From Opitutaceae bacterium (GTDB lineage Bacteria; Verrucomicrobiota; Verrucomicrobiia; Opitutales; Opitutaceae): DNA of 49,692 nucleotides. The translations under genes and the position numbers were made by a program. The notes beneath the pieces are model-generated. The model saw only the letters and a program-made list of their open reading frames with translations. It was not told the DNA's origin and ran no database searches. Of the stretch, positions 1 through 8,844 are shown piece by piece (the stretch's first letter is position 1; each line of letters begins with the position of its first letter). The stretch is from assembly GCA_005792355.1 (NCBI GenBank), contig SXSC01000371.1, positions 1 to 49,692 on the forward strand, written 5' to 3'.

Positions 1-641
1 GCATCCCGGTCCACATGATCGAGACCTTGAACAAGGTCATGCAGGTGCAGAAACAGCTGCTGCAGGAATACGGCCACGAACCGACTCCGGACGAGGTCGC
101 CGACGAGATGAACCTGCCCGTCGAGCGGGTGCAGCAGATCATGAAGATGGCACAGCAGCCCATCTCACTCCAATCCCCGGTGGGCGACGGCGACGACACC
201 AGTTTCGGTGACTTCATCGAGGACAAGTCGGCGGAGAATCCGTACGACATGACGGCCTATTCTCTCCTGCGCGAAAAAATCATCGACGTCCTCGACACGC
301 TCACCGAGCGGGAACGCCGTGTGCTCTCGCTGCGATTCGGGCTGGTCGATGGTTACAGTCGCACGCTCGAGGAGGTTGGCAAACAATTCAAGGTCACTCG
401 CGAGCGCATCCGCCAAATCGAGGCCAAGGCCCTCCGCAAGATGCGTCACCCGACCCGAATCCGGCAGCTTCACGGCTTCTTCGACGCCGAACAGATCGAT
501 AACGCCCAGAATCTTCTGAAGGTCGCCGCCACTGCGCGGCCCCCCGGAACGCACGGCCAAGGCGCCACTCCCGCTGGAACCGCTCCTCTGGGTGCCGGCA
601 GCCTCCCGGGCGGTTTGGGCTTCCCGCTGCCAAAACATTAG
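1..641 (+). CDS. rpoD: RNA polymerase primary sigma factor, C-terminal part (5' end outside window)
   Basis: The reading frame is open from base 3, so the first in-frame ATG (base 15) is internal. The visible 210 or so residues cover sigma region 3 (the 'IPVHMIETLNK' start of 3.0/3.1), region 3.2 and region 4. Region 4.2 shows the helix-turn-helix 'TRERIRQIEAKALRKMRHP', which reads the -35 element in housekeeping sigma-70 proteins. After the usual end of region 4 there is a tail of about 45 residues rich in Gly, Pro and Ala, which is longer than in most RpoD proteins. It directs core polymerase to housekeeping promoters. A primary sigma factor is more likely than a stationary-phase RpoS-type paralogue, but regions 1 and 2 are not visible. 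Confidence 0.93.
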   Translation, partial: IPVHMIETLNKVMQVQKQLLQEYGHEPTPDEVADEMNLPVERVQQIMKMAQQPISLQSPVGDGDDTSFGDFIEDKSAENPYDMTAYSLLREKIIDVLDTLTERERRVLSLRFGLVDGYSRTLEEVGKQFKVTRERIRQIEAKALRKMRHPTRIRQLHGFFDAEQIDNAQNLLKVAATARPPGTHGQGATPAGTAPLGAGSLPGGLGFPLPKH

Positions 642-693
642 TCGGATCGACGGAGCGATCGCGGCCCCGCGCCGTGTTCGCCCAGCCGCCAGC

Positions 694-1065
694 ATGCGCA
701 CCGCCCGAATGCTCCTGCCGCTGGCGGCGGTGTTGCTGCTCGGCGCGTGCCGGCTCCTGTTGCCCGCACCGCCTCCAGCCCGCGTTCCCGTTCTGCCCAC
801 CGACGCCCTTAAACCCAGCCCGCGCCTGCTCGTCGGCCGCATCATCGCGGTGGATCGGCAGCAGGGTCTCGCGTTTGTCGAACTTGCCTCCGAGGCGCCC
901 GCCGACGCCCTCCAGGAGGGAACGGAACTCATCGCGCGCACCCTCGCACTCGCGGAGACCGGCCGGATCCGCGCGTCACGTTACGTGCGCGGCCGCACGC
1001 TGGGCGCGACCATCCTGCACGGTCAACCCGCCCCCGGCGAAGAAGTGGTCTGGCTCGCCCCGTGA
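694..1065 (+). CDS. small putative lipoprotein
   Basis: The 123-residue product starts with a hydrophobic signal ending in the lipobox LLGAC (Cys at about residue 19), so it should be lipidated and membrane anchored. The mature part has a Pro-rich stretch and then a compact domain with 'VGRIIAVDRQQGLAFVEL' and 'RYVRGRTLGATILHGQPAPGEEV'. This looks like a small beta-barrel. No function is known to me. The start at 694 was preferred to upstream in-frame ATGs because it puts a signal peptide at the N-terminus; ATG 709 is also possible. It lies between rpoD and tatA on the same strand. Confidence 0.72.
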   Translation: MRTARMLLPLAAVLLLGACRLLLPAPPPARVPVLPTDALKPSPRLLVGRIIAVDRQQGLAFVELASEAPADALQEGTELIARTLALAETGRIRASRYVRGRTLGATILHGQPAPGEEVVWLAP

Positions 1066-1119
1066 TATTCCGCTTTCCCGCTTTACAGGCCATCTGACCC
1101 GCCTAACTTTCCCCCCACT

Positions 1120-1362
1120 ATGGTTACGACCACTGCCGTCTACGCGGCTTTCATGGGTATGGGCCCCACCGAGCTGATCGTCATTCTGGTCATTCTGCTC
1201 GTGCTCTTCGGCGGCTCCAAACTTCCGGGCCTCGCCAAGGGTCTCGGCCAATCGATCAAGGAGTTCAAGAAATCCACAAAGGACGATCCCGAGCCGGAGA
1301 AGCCCATCGAACCCGCCAAGAAGGAAGCTGAGCCCGCGGCCAAGGCGCCCGGCGCGCACTGA
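1120..1362 (+). CDS. tatA: Sec-independent protein translocase subunit TatA/E
   Basis: The 80-residue protein has the TatA layout: a short periplasmic N-terminus, one transmembrane helix ('ELIVILVILLVLF'), the conserved 'FGGSKLPGLAKGLG' hinge, the amphipathic helix with 'IKEFKKS', and a charged Pro/Glu/Lys-rich cytoplasmic tail. TatA forms the pore-like assembly that carries folded proteins across the inner membrane with TatC. tatB and tatC are not nearby. ATG 1120 gives 11 extra residues; ATG 1153 ('MGMGPTEL') would give a more usual N-terminus. A strong terminator follows. Confidence 0.93.
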   Translation: MVTTTAVYAAFMGMGPTELIVILVILLVLFGGSKLPGLAKGLGQSIKEFKKSTKDDPEPEKPIEPAKKEAEPAAKAPGAH

Positions 1363-1395
1363 GCCGTTCCTCCGCTTCCGCAATTCTCCGATCCG

Positions 1396-1421
1396 AAGCG
1401 CGCCACCCGGCGCGCTTTTTT
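1396..1421 (+). terminator. rho-independent terminator after tatA
   Basis: A 9-bp perfect stem, AAGCGCGCC paired with GGCGCGCTT, encloses the four-base loop ACCC and runs into six T residues. It begins 33 bases after the tatA stop codon. The opposite-strand antiporter gene ends only 14 bases further on, so it may also serve that gene, but the T tract favours the plus strand. Confidence 0.88.
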
Positions 1422-1434
1422 ATTTGGATCGATC

Positions 1435-3750
1435 TCATCGGCCCGGAGTCGTCCCACCCGCGTCGTCGGGCCGCTCGCGCAACCATTGTTTGAATTCCCG
1501 AATCTGCACGGGCGTGCCGAGCGCCAGCACCTCGTCCCCCACCCGCAGCTTTTCCAGCGCCGTCGGATTCAGGATGCGGAGTCCGCTCCGGTGCACACCC
1601 GCGATCTGTACGCCATGGTTCCGGGCCGGTGAGAGTTCTCCCAGAGTCTTGCCCACCGCCCGGCTCCAGGCCGGCAGTTCGGCCGTCTCCATCCGAATCT
1701 CCTCAAAAACCGACTCCGACCCATGGGCACCCGACACCGCCCCCAGAAATCCCTTACCCGCGTTGACCTGGTCCGTCGTGCCCATGAGCAGCACTTTGTC
1801 CCGCGGATAAAGCACCGCTTCCGGAGGCGGCAGCGGGATCATGAAGCCCTGCCGCTCGATGCCGACCACCGAGCAGCCATGGAGCGAACGTAAGTTCAGC
1901 TCCGCGATCTTCCGGCCCTGGCAATCCGCCAGATCGGGCAGGGTGCAATCGACCATGTGCAGATTCCATTCGGCGTGCGGCTGAAGCCACGGCGCGGTGG
2001 TCGCCGTCATCTTGCCGTCGGAGGTCTCAATCACGCTCAGCAACTCGATTTCCATCTCGCTGTGCCAGTAGATGAGTTTTCGGCGCAGCACGATCACCGC
2101 GACCAGCGCGACGATTCCGCTCACCAGCAGCAGCCATTTCGCCGTGCCTTCCGCCGGCAGGATCGCCGCGAGCCACAAATACATCATCGTCCCAAAACCG
2201 ATTTTCAATCCGGTCTCGAACAGGGGGCGCAGCCGCTTCGCGTGGATATTGCCCTTCATCGAAATCTCCGCGTACAACATCGCCATCGCCGAGAGATTGC
2301 GCCAGATCGCCACGAGCGGCGCCAGAATCACGAGGGTCAACGCGGTCCAGAACAAAAAGGGCAGCACCTGCGGCGAAAACCGGCCCGGCCCCAGCCATCC
2401 CTCCACCAATCCAAACAACTGACCGGAAAACACCACCAGCCCGGTCACGAACATGGCACCCACCCCGACCTGCCCGATCCGCCGGCGGCTGAGCTGCCAC
2501 AATAAATTTCGCGATCGTCTCAGCTGCATCCGCTCCAGCCAGCCATGGTAGGCGCTCAACCAGTCTCCGAGCCAGCGCGGCTGCCGCGCCATGATCGCGT
2601 CGGCAATGCCTTCCGACCGGCGCATCAGAAGCGGCGCCACCAGTGTTGTGACGAGGGAAACGCCCACCGCGAGCGGGTAAAACCGCGCCGGCACCACCTT
2701 CGCCGCCACCCCGAGTTGCGCGATGATGAACGAAAATTCGCCGATCGGCGTGGCGGTGAGTCCGGTTCGCAGCCCGTCCTTCAACGGTGTGCCAATGAGC
2801 GAAAGCCCCGCCGTCACGGCGACCGGGCGGGCGACGAGCGTGAAGATCGCCACCCCGACAATGAGACCGCCTTCGCGCCATAGTTCGCGTGGAACGATCT
2901 GCATGCCAATCGCGACGAAAAACACGGCACTGAACACATCGCGCATGCCCTCAAACGTGCGCTCCACCTGGTGCCGGTGCGGCGTTTCCGCCACAATTGT
3001 GCCGAGCAGGAACGCCCCGAGGGCGAGCGAATACCCCGCCGCCTGGGCCACCACCGCGAGGCCGAACAGCAAGCCCGCGAGTCCCAGCGTCTGCAATTCC
3101 TCATCCGCCGCGATGCTCATGCGTTTCAGGAGCCACGGCACCAGCAGCAAGCCCACCACACCCGCCAGCACGACAAAGGCCCCGAGCTTGAGCAATGTCT
3201 CCGGCACCTGCGCCCCCTCGCCGCGGCCAAATTGCACCATGGAGTTGAGAATCGTGAGCATCACAACGGCCACCACGTCCTCGACCACCGCCACCCCCAT
3301 CGCCAACTGCCCCGCGCGCTCGTGGTTGGCCCCGTTTTCGTGCAGGATCTTGCTGATGATCGCCGAGGACGACACCATCAGCATGCCGGCCAGGAAGAGC
3401 CCCTCAATCGCACTCCACCCCAGCGTAACCGCAAAGATCCGCGAGAGGTGATACATCGCAATCGCGCCGCCAAAGGTCGCAAACATCAGCGAGATGCCCA
3501 GCCGCCGCATCTTGCGCACGCTCAGTTGCAGCCCGATCGCAAACATCAGGAACACCAGCCCGATCTGTGCGAGCGTGTCCACCCGCTCGACATCCGCCAC
3601 CAGCGCGATCGGCGTATGCGGCCCGACCAACATGCCCGCGACCAGAAACCCCACGATGACGGAAAGCCCGATTCGCTGGCACACCCACCCCACCACTCCC
3701 GCCACGACGAGAATGACCGCCAGATCCTGGATGAAATGAAATCCGTGCAT
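1435..3750 (-). CDS. monovalent cation:proton antiporter, KefB/CPA2 type, with two TrkA-C-like domains
   Basis: The 771-residue protein begins 'MHGFHFIQDLAVILVVAG', the usual N-terminus of CPA2 antiporters. The first 390 or so residues hold about 12 membrane segments of the Na+/H+ exchanger fold, including 'SSSAIISKILHENG' and 'GVAVVEDVVAVV'. A further group of four hydrophobic segments (about residues 430-590) follows. The C-terminus carries two regulatory TrkA-C-like (RCK-C) domains, with 'GCSVVGIERQG' and 'LRVGDEVLALGTPVQIREF'. No TrkA-N nucleotide-binding domain is visible, unlike classical KefB and KefC. It should exchange K+ or Na+ for protons across the inner membrane. An in-frame ATG ten codons upstream (3780) is less likely. 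The gene is divergent from mreB. Confidence 0.88.
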   Translation of the reverse strand: MHGFHFIQDLAVILVVAGVVGWVCQRIGLSVIVGFLVAGMLVGPHTPIALVADVERVDTLAQIGLVFLMFAIGLQLSVRKMRRLGISLMFATFGGAIAMYHLSRIFAVTLGWSAIEGLFLAGMLMVSSSAIISKILHENGANHERAGQLAMGVAVVEDVVAVVMLTILNSMVQFGRGEGAQVPETLLKLGAFVVLAGVVGLLLVPWLLKRMSIAADEELQTLGLAGLLFGLAVVAQAAGYSLALGAFLLGTIVAETPHRHQVERTFEGMRDVFSAVFFVAIGMQIVPRELWREGGLIVGVAIFTLVARPVAVTAGLSLIGTPLKDGLRTGLTATPIGEFSFIIAQLGVAAKVVPARFYPLAVGVSLVTTLVAPLLMRRSEGIADAIMARQPRWLGDWLSAYHGWLERMQLRRSRNLLWQLSRRRIGQVGVGAMFVTGLVVFSGQLFGLVEGWLGPGRFSPQVLPFLFWTALTLVILAPLVAIWRNLSAMAMLYAEISMKGNIHAKRLRPLFETGLKIGFGTMMYLWLAAILPAEGTAKWLLLVSGIVALVAVIVLRRKLIYWHSEMEIELLSVIETSDGKMTATTAPWLQPHAEWNLHMVDCTLPDLADCQGRKIAELNLRSLHGCSVVGIERQGFMIPLPPPEAVLYPRDKVLLMGTTDQVNAGKGFLGAVSGAHGSESVFEEIRMETAELPAWSRAVGKTLGELSPARNHGVQIAGVHRSGLRILNPTALEKLRVGDEVLALGTPVQIREFKQWLRERPDDAGGTTPGR

Positions 3751-3913
3751 GCGCTCGCTGGCCCACGAAGACGCGGTCAAGCGTCCGACGCGTCAAGCGC
3801 ACAGGTGCCCGGCAAATAAACCGGTGGATTTACCTCGTTGACACTCCCGACCGGCGCCGATTCGGTTCCGTCGGCGAAACGCCGCCACTCTCCCAGTTTC
3901 CCGCACCGCAATC

Positions 3914-4912
3914 ATGGCGAACATTTTCGGCTACTTCTCGAACGACATCGGCATCGATCTCGGCACCGCCAACACGCTCGTCTACGTCAAGGGCAAGGGC
4001 ATCGTCCTGCGGGAACCATCCGTGGTCGCGCTCGACACCACCACCCGCAAGGTGCTCGCCGTCGGCGACGAGGCGAAACGCATGCTCGGCCGCACCCCCG
4101 GCAACATCACCGCGATCCGCCCCATGAAGGATGGCGTCATCGCGGATTTTGATGTCACCGAGGAAATGCTGCGCTATTTCATCCGCAAGGTGTCCAACTC
4201 GGCGTTCCGCGCGCCGCCGCATGTCGTGATCGCGATTCCCTCCGGCATCACCGAGGTCGAGAAACGCGCCGTGATGGAGTCCGCCACCCATGCGGGCGCT
4301 CGCAGCGTCGAGACCATTCCCGAACCCATGGCCGCCGCCATTGGCGTGGGCCTGCCCATCGAGGAGCCCGCCGCCAACATGATTGTCGACATCGGCGGCG
4401 GCACCACGGAGATCGCGATTATTTCACTCTCCGGCATCGTCTTTTCCAAATCGATCCGCGTGGCCGGCGATGAGCTGGACGCCGCGATCATCAGCTACAT
4501 GAAGCGCGCCTACAACCTCCTCATCGGCGAACGCACGTCGGAGGAAATCAAGATGCGCCTCGGCTCCGCCTATCCCCTCGACGAGGAACTCACGATGGAG
4601 GTGAAGGGCCGCGATTCCGTCGCCGGTCTGCCCAAGACCATCCACGTGACCTCGCAGGAAATCCGCGAAGCCCTCGCCGATACCATCGCCGCCATCGTCG
4701 ACGCGGTGCGCGCCACCCTGGAGCGCTGCCCGCCGGAACTCTCGGCCGACCTCGTCGACCGCGGCTTCGTGATGGCCGGCGGCGGCGCGCTGATTCGTGG
4801 CATCGACAAGCTCCTCAGCGAAAAAACCGGCCTGCCGGTCACCGTCTCCGAGGATCCCTTGTCCGCCGTCGCCATGGGCACCGGCACTTATCTCGAGAAC
4901 AAGAACGGTTGA
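3914..4912 (+). CDS. mreB: rod-shape determining protein MreB
   Basis: The 332-residue protein is a full-length bacterial actin. It shows the phosphate-1 motif 'DIGIDLGTANTLVYVKGKG', the phosphate-2 motif 'VDIGGGTTEIAIISL' and the adenosine motif 'VMAGGGALIRGIDKLL'. MreB polymerises under the inner membrane and positions the elongation machinery for peptidoglycan synthesis. It heads a plus-strand series mreB-mreC-mreD-mrdA. The start at 3914 gives the standard N-terminus. The 167-base gap before mreC contains no evident gene. Confidence 0.97.
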   Translation: MANIFGYFSNDIGIDLGTANTLVYVKGKGIVLREPSVVALDTTTRKVLAVGDEAKRMLGRTPGNITAIRPMKDGVIADFDVTEEMLRYFIRKVSNSAFRAPPHVVIAIPSGITEVEKRAVMESATHAGARSVETIPEPMAAAIGVGLPIEEPAANMIVDIGGGTTEIAIISLSGIVFSKSIRVAGDELDAAIISYMKRAYNLLIGERTSEEIKMRLGSAYPLDEELTMEVKGRDSVAGLPKTIHVTSQEIREALADTIAAIVDAVRATLERCPPELSADLVDRGFVMAGGGALIRGIDKLLSEKTGLPVTVSEDPLSAVAMGTGTYLENKNG

Positions 4913-5079
4913 GGTTGGGAGCCGAATCGTGAATCCCTGCGACCGTGGGGCTCGGAAATCCCAGATTTTAGATGACCGATTCTCGATTTCAAGCTGCCCA
5001 ATTTTTCCCGGTTGCGGTCTCCGATCGCGTTAGGGGCTAGCCGCTTTCACCTGACCCTCGTCCACCGCACGAGCGCCCC

Positions 5080-5931
5080 GTGTCCTTCAAACGCTTCGAT
5101 CAGGCCAGCCCTTTCGTCACCCTCGGTCTCGTGGTCGTCGCCTGGGTGCTCGTGCCGACCGCCGTGAAGTCCTTGGCGCGCGCGAGCTTTTTTGAGCTCA
5201 CCGCCCCCGTCACACTCGTCGCCTCCAAGGTGCGCGACCTCCAGGAATTTTGGTCGCTGCGGCTGCATTCCAAGACCGAACTCATCGAGGCCGGGCGCGA
5301 CCTCGCACGGATCAACGCCTCCTACGAGATTGGCGTGCAGCAAAACACCGAGCTGCAGTCCGAAATCTCCCGGCTGGAAAGCCTGCTGCGGCTGCCTTCC
5401 TTTAGCGAATATCGCTACGAGCATGCGCGCGTGGCCCGGCGCGATTTCTCCGGCTGGTGGCAGCGGATCGTGATTCGCAAGGGCCGGAATTTCGACATCC
5501 CCGTCGGCGCGCCCGTCGTCTTCACCGGCGGCGTCGTGGGCCGCGTGACGGAGGTCGGCGCCATCACCGCCGTCGTCGAACTCATCAGCAGCGCCAACGT
5601 CCGGCTGGCCGGCGTCGTCGAAGGCGACTCGCGCCCAATCAGTTTCCAAGGCGGCGTCAACCCCACCTTCGCGCCACCCACCGGGGTCGTGGAATTGATG
5701 CCGCTCGACATCATCGCCACGCCCAATTTCCCCAAGCGGCTCGTCACCTCGGGCTTTGGCGGCGTATTTCCCCCGGGGCTCACCCTCGGCACCATCATCC
5801 GGGCCGACCTGGGCAGCGACGGCTTGTTCAAGTCCGGCGAAGTCCGGCTCGACGAACGGCTGGGTTCCCTGACGGAGGTCACCGTGCTGATCCCACTGTC
5901 CACCGACTCCCCGGGACGGAGCAGCCGATGA
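5080..5931 (+). CDS. mreC: rod-shape determining protein MreC
   Basis: The 283-residue protein has the MreC layout: one transmembrane helix near the N-terminus (about residues 12-30), a coiled-coil (about 60-110) and the paired periplasmic beta-barrel region with 'DFSGWWQRIVIRKG' and 'PVVFTGGVVGRVTEVG'. MreC links MreB and MreD to PBP2 in the periplasm. The start codon is GTG; 'MSFKRFDQASPFVTL' leads directly into the membrane helix. It lies between mreB and mreD. Its TGA stop overlaps an ATG at 5928 that opens a short frame. Confidence 0.95.
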   Translation: MSFKRFDQASPFVTLGLVVVAWVLVPTAVKSLARASFFELTAPVTLVASKVRDLQEFWSLRLHSKTELIEAGRDLARINASYEIGVQQNTELQSEISRLESLLRLPSFSEYRYEHARVARRDFSGWWQRIVIRKGRNFDIPVGAPVVFTGGVVGRVTEVGAITAVVELISSANVRLAGVVEGDSRPISFQGGVNPTFAPPTGVVELMPLDIIATPNFPKRLVTSGFGGVFPPGLTLGTIIRADLGSDGLFKSGEVRLDERLGSLTEVTVLIPLSTDSPGRSSR

Positions 5932-6104
5932 GTGCCGCCAATTCCCGCCCGGATTGGTTCGGCGCGGTTCGGCGCGGCCCGCGGTCATCTGGAATCCATA
6001 CTTTGGATACTCCGCACCGTTCTCCGCAAATGGTCGATGCCCGCTGCCGGCTGCCCGCTTGCAGGATTTCCGCAATCGTGGCAGACCCGAGCGATCCGGA
6101 TTAA
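5928..6104 (+). CDS. possible 58-residue ORF coupled to the mreC stop
   Basis: An ATG overlaps the mreC stop codon by four bases (ATGA), and the frame runs 58 codons to a TAA at 6102-6104, 12 bases before mreD. The product would be rich in Arg, Pro, Ser and Asp, with no membrane helix and no motif I recognise. The overlap and exact fit between two genes are the only positive evidence. The frame may simply be open by chance in this GC-rich spacer. Confidence 0.22.
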   Translation: MSAANSRPDWFGAVRRGPRSSGIHTLDTPHRSPQMVDARCRLPACRISAIVADPSDPD

Positions 6105-6116
6105 TCTTAGTGCTCG

Positions 6117-6638
6117 ATGCGCCGCCTCCTCGTACTTCCGGTCACGCTCGTGCTCCTCTGGGCGATCGTCGCGGAGTTGAACCACGCCCTCTCCGGCCTG
6201 CATGTCCACGTGTTTGCCGGCGCTCTCTTTGTGGGCTTCTCGGCCCTGACCCAGCCGCTGCGGGCCGGGCTGGCCGTTTCGCTGTTCGGCGGGCTGCTCG
6301 GCGACGCCAACGCCCCGGTCAGCTTCGGCACGCACCTGCTGCTGTTTGCCGCCGCCCATCTCATCATTTTTCATCTCCGCGATCGCGTGCCCCGGGAGGA
6401 CAATATCGCCACCATCATCGTCGCCCTGTTTGCGAACTTCGCCCTGTTTCTCGCGCTGTCGTTTGTGCAAATCCACCGCTCGCCCGCTCCGGCCGCCGTC
6501 TGGCCGCGCCTGATCGCCGACCTCGCCTGTTCGCAGGTGCTGCTCGCCTTCGTCACCCCCTGGTTCTTCGCCTTGCAGGCCCGCGCCCTTGCGTTGGTCG
6601 ACACGCTGGCCGCGCTCCACGCTCGCCGGCAGAGCTGA
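6117..6638 (+). CDS. mreD: rod-shape determining protein MreD (putative)
   Basis: The 173-residue protein is almost entirely hydrophobic, with about five membrane segments, among them 'LLVLPVTLVLLWAIVAEL', 'AGALFVGFSAL' and 'IIVALFANFALFLAL'. Size, hydrophobicity and position between mreC and a class B penicillin-binding protein fit MreD, the integral membrane scaffold of the elongation complex. MreD sequences are poorly conserved, so the call rests partly on context. The mrdA start follows the stop by five bases, suggesting coupled expression. Confidence 0.85.
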   Translation: MRRLLVLPVTLVLLWAIVAELNHALSGLHVHVFAGALFVGFSALTQPLRAGLAVSLFGGLLGDANAPVSFGTHLLLFAAAHLIIFHLRDRVPREDNIATIIVALFANFALFLALSFVQIHRSPAPAAVWPRLIADLACSQVLLAFVTPWFFALQARALALVDTLAALHARRQS

Positions 6639-6643
6639 GCCCC

Positions 6644-8632
6644 ATGGCCACACCCGTCGCGCACCCTTCCGACCGTACCGGCTACCCCGTCGACCGGCAC
6701 CGGGGCTACGATCCGCGGATCGTGTTTTTCTATTTTGGATTGGCGGCCCTGCTGCTCACCCTCGCCGGCGGTCTCGCCTATCAGCAACTCGCCAAGCTCG
6801 GCGAACACGCCAACGCCGAGCGCGTGCAAAACCAGCGGCGGATCGTCTACCCGGGACCAAGGGGCAACATCTACGACCGCCAGCAACGGATGCTGGTCGG
6901 CAACCGCCCCCGCTTCTCCGTGCGCCTCCTGCTCGACACCATCCGCCCCGAGATTCGCACCGAGCAGATCCGCATCCGGAAGAACTACCGCCAGCTGGAC
7001 GACATCGAGACCGCCGAACTGCCGAGCGTGACGCAACTCGTCCAAATCGCGCGGGCCACGGTGGTGCAGCGCTATCTGGGCCAAATCAACCTGATCCTCG
7101 GGCGCTCCGAGCAGGTCGACGCCCAGGACCTCGAGCGGCATTTTGCCCGGGAGCTGCTGCTGCCGTACACCCTCGTCGACGATCTCGCGCCGACGGAATA
7201 CGCCCGCCTCCTCGAGCGCCTCCCCGTCAACTCGCCCGCGCAGGTGTACACTTCCAGCACCCGCCACTATCCGTATGGTTCCGCCGCGTCACACACTCTC
7301 GGATACGTCGGATCGACCGAGTTGGTGGACCTGGAGGATCTGCCCGGCGACGACCTCAAGACCTTCAAGATCAAGGGCACGATGGGCCGCGATGGAGTGG
7401 AAAAACGCTTCGACGAACTGCTCCAGGGCGAGGCGGGCGGCGCCATCTTCCGCGTCGATCCAGCGGGCAACCGCATCAACCCGCCCCTGGCGCAGGTGTT
7501 CCCCAAGCAGGGAAAAAATCTCAGCCTCTCCCTCGACATCGATCTCCAGCTCGCCGCGGAGCACCGGCTGGCCGAAACCGAGATGGCTGGCGCCGCCGTG
7601 GCCCTCGACGTCAACACCGGCGAGGTGCTGGTCCTCGCCAGCAAACCCGACTACGATCTGAAATCGTTTGCGCCCCGGCTGCCCAGCGCCACCGCCGCCG
7701 ACATCACCACCCGCGGCGCCTGGTTCAAACGCGCCGTCCAGGGAGTCTACAAACCAGGGTCAGCCTTCAAGATTCTCACGACCATCGCCGGCCTCCGCGC
7801 GGGCGCCCTCACGCCGGAAAGCACCGGCAGCTGCCCGGGATTCTTCCGGGTCGGCAACAAGGCCTTCGCCTGCCACGACGGCCATGCCCACGGGGAAATC
7901 GACCTCGTGATGGCCATCACGAAAAGCTGCAACGTCTTTTTCTACCAGCACGGCATGGCCATGGGCGCGGAGGTGATGGCCAACGAGGCGCGCCGATTTC
8001 ACCTGGATCGACCCACCGGGATCGACCTGCCCGACGAGACCAGGCGGATGATCATCCCCGATCCCGACTGGAAGCGCCGGGTCGTCCACGCGGGCTGGGT
8101 CGGAGGCGACACCGCCCAGCTGGCCATCGGGCAGGGTTTCGTCGACGTCACGCCGCTGCAGATGGCGTGCTTCGCCGCTTCGGTCGCGCGCAACGAAGTC
8201 TGGACGCAGCCCACCATCCTCCACGATCCCAGCCGCCCGCGCCAGCGCACCGAGTCGATCGGTCTTACGCCCGCGCAGCGGGCCGCCCTGATGCGGGGCA
8301 TGGAACAGGTCACGCAGCGCCCCTACGGCACCGCGCGGATTTTCCAGGATCATCTCCTCCTCGCGCCTTTGCCCGGTTTGCGGATCGCCGCGAAAACCGG
8401 CACGGCGCAAAAGCAGGATCCCAAGGGTATGATCAACTTCGCCTGGCTGATCGCCTTTGCCCCGGTGGAGAATCCGCAGATTGCCCTCGCGGTCGCAATC
8501 GAAGGGGACACCCCGGGAGAGGAGACGGGCGGCGGCCGTTACGCCAGCCCGGTGGCGCACGCGATACTCAAAGCGTGGCTCGACAAGAAATCGGCCCCGG
8601 TGCCGATTCCGTTCCGGTTCAAAACCGGCTGA
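6644..8632 (+). CDS. mrdA: penicillin-binding protein 2 (peptidoglycan D,D-transpeptidase)
   Basis: The 662-residue protein has one N-terminal transmembrane helix (about residues 28-48), the PBP dimerisation domain ('RRIVYPGPRGNIYDRQQRML') and a transpeptidase domain. All three catalytic motifs are present: SxxK as S373-A-F-K376, SxN as S428-C-N430 and KTG as K584-T-G586. It cross-links peptidoglycan during side-wall elongation. The start at 6644 was chosen because it lies five bases after mreD and gives a short cytoplasmic leader; the frame is open further upstream but overlaps mreD. In many bacteria rodA follows this gene, but here it does not. Confidence 0.95.
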   Translation: MATPVAHPSDRTGYPVDRHRGYDPRIVFFYFGLAALLLTLAGGLAYQQLAKLGEHANAERVQNQRRIVYPGPRGNIYDRQQRMLVGNRPRFSVRLLLDTIRPEIRTEQIRIRKNYRQLDDIETAELPSVTQLVQIARATVVQRYLGQINLILGRSEQVDAQDLERHFARELLLPYTLVDDLAPTEYARLLERLPVNSPAQVYTSSTRHYPYGSAASHTLGYVGSTELVDLEDLPGDDLKTFKIKGTMGRDGVEKRFDELLQGEAGGAIFRVDPAGNRINPPLAQVFPKQGKNLSLSLDIDLQLAAEHRLAETEMAGAAVALDVNTGEVLVLASKPDYDLKSFAPRLPSATAADITTRGAWFKRAVQGVYKPGSAFKILTTIAGLRAGALTPESTGSCPGFFRVGNKAFACHDGHAHGEIDLVMAITKSCNVFFYQHGMAMGAEVMANEARRFHLDRPTGIDLPDETRRMIIPDPDWKRRVVHAGWVGGDTAQLAIGQGFVDVTPLQMACFAASVARNEVWTQPTILHDPSRPRQRTESIGLTPAQRAALMRGMEQVTQRPYGTARIFQDHLLLAPLPGLRIAAKTGTAQKQDPKGMINFAWLIAFAPVENPQIALAVAIEGDTPGEETGGGRYASPVAHAILKAWLDKKSAPVPIPFRFKTG

Positions 8633-8786
8633 CCCGGCCGGCCCGGAAACTTTCCGGACCTACGTCCGGCGCCACGATCCGGCCGACCCTGTAGGGAAGT
8701 CCACGCCGTCGAGGTGGAGCTGCTTCGTTTTCACCGTGGAACTCCTCCCGAACCCGACTCCAGAAAAATCCGGCTTCCTATCAAAG

Positions 8787-8833
8787 GAATCAGTGTTTCC
8801 TGATTCATTCCCTTGCCCCCATTCCTTTGCCCC
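8787..8833. repeat. short hairpin followed by a 14-bp tandem repeat
   Basis: A 7-bp stem (GAATCAG with CTGATTC) spans 8787-8806. It abuts two adjacent copies of a 14-base unit, CATTCCCTTGCCCC at 8806-8819 and CATTCCTTTGCCCC at 8820-8833, differing at one base. They lie in the 212-base gap between the convergent ends of mrdA and the 8845 gene. Nothing else is evident in that gap. Confidence 0.6.
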
Positions 8834-8844
8834 AGGTTAGCCGT

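Noticed and set aside
3838..3843. TTGACA as a -35 element for mreB
   Set aside because: No convincing -10 hexamer at 16-18 bases downstream.
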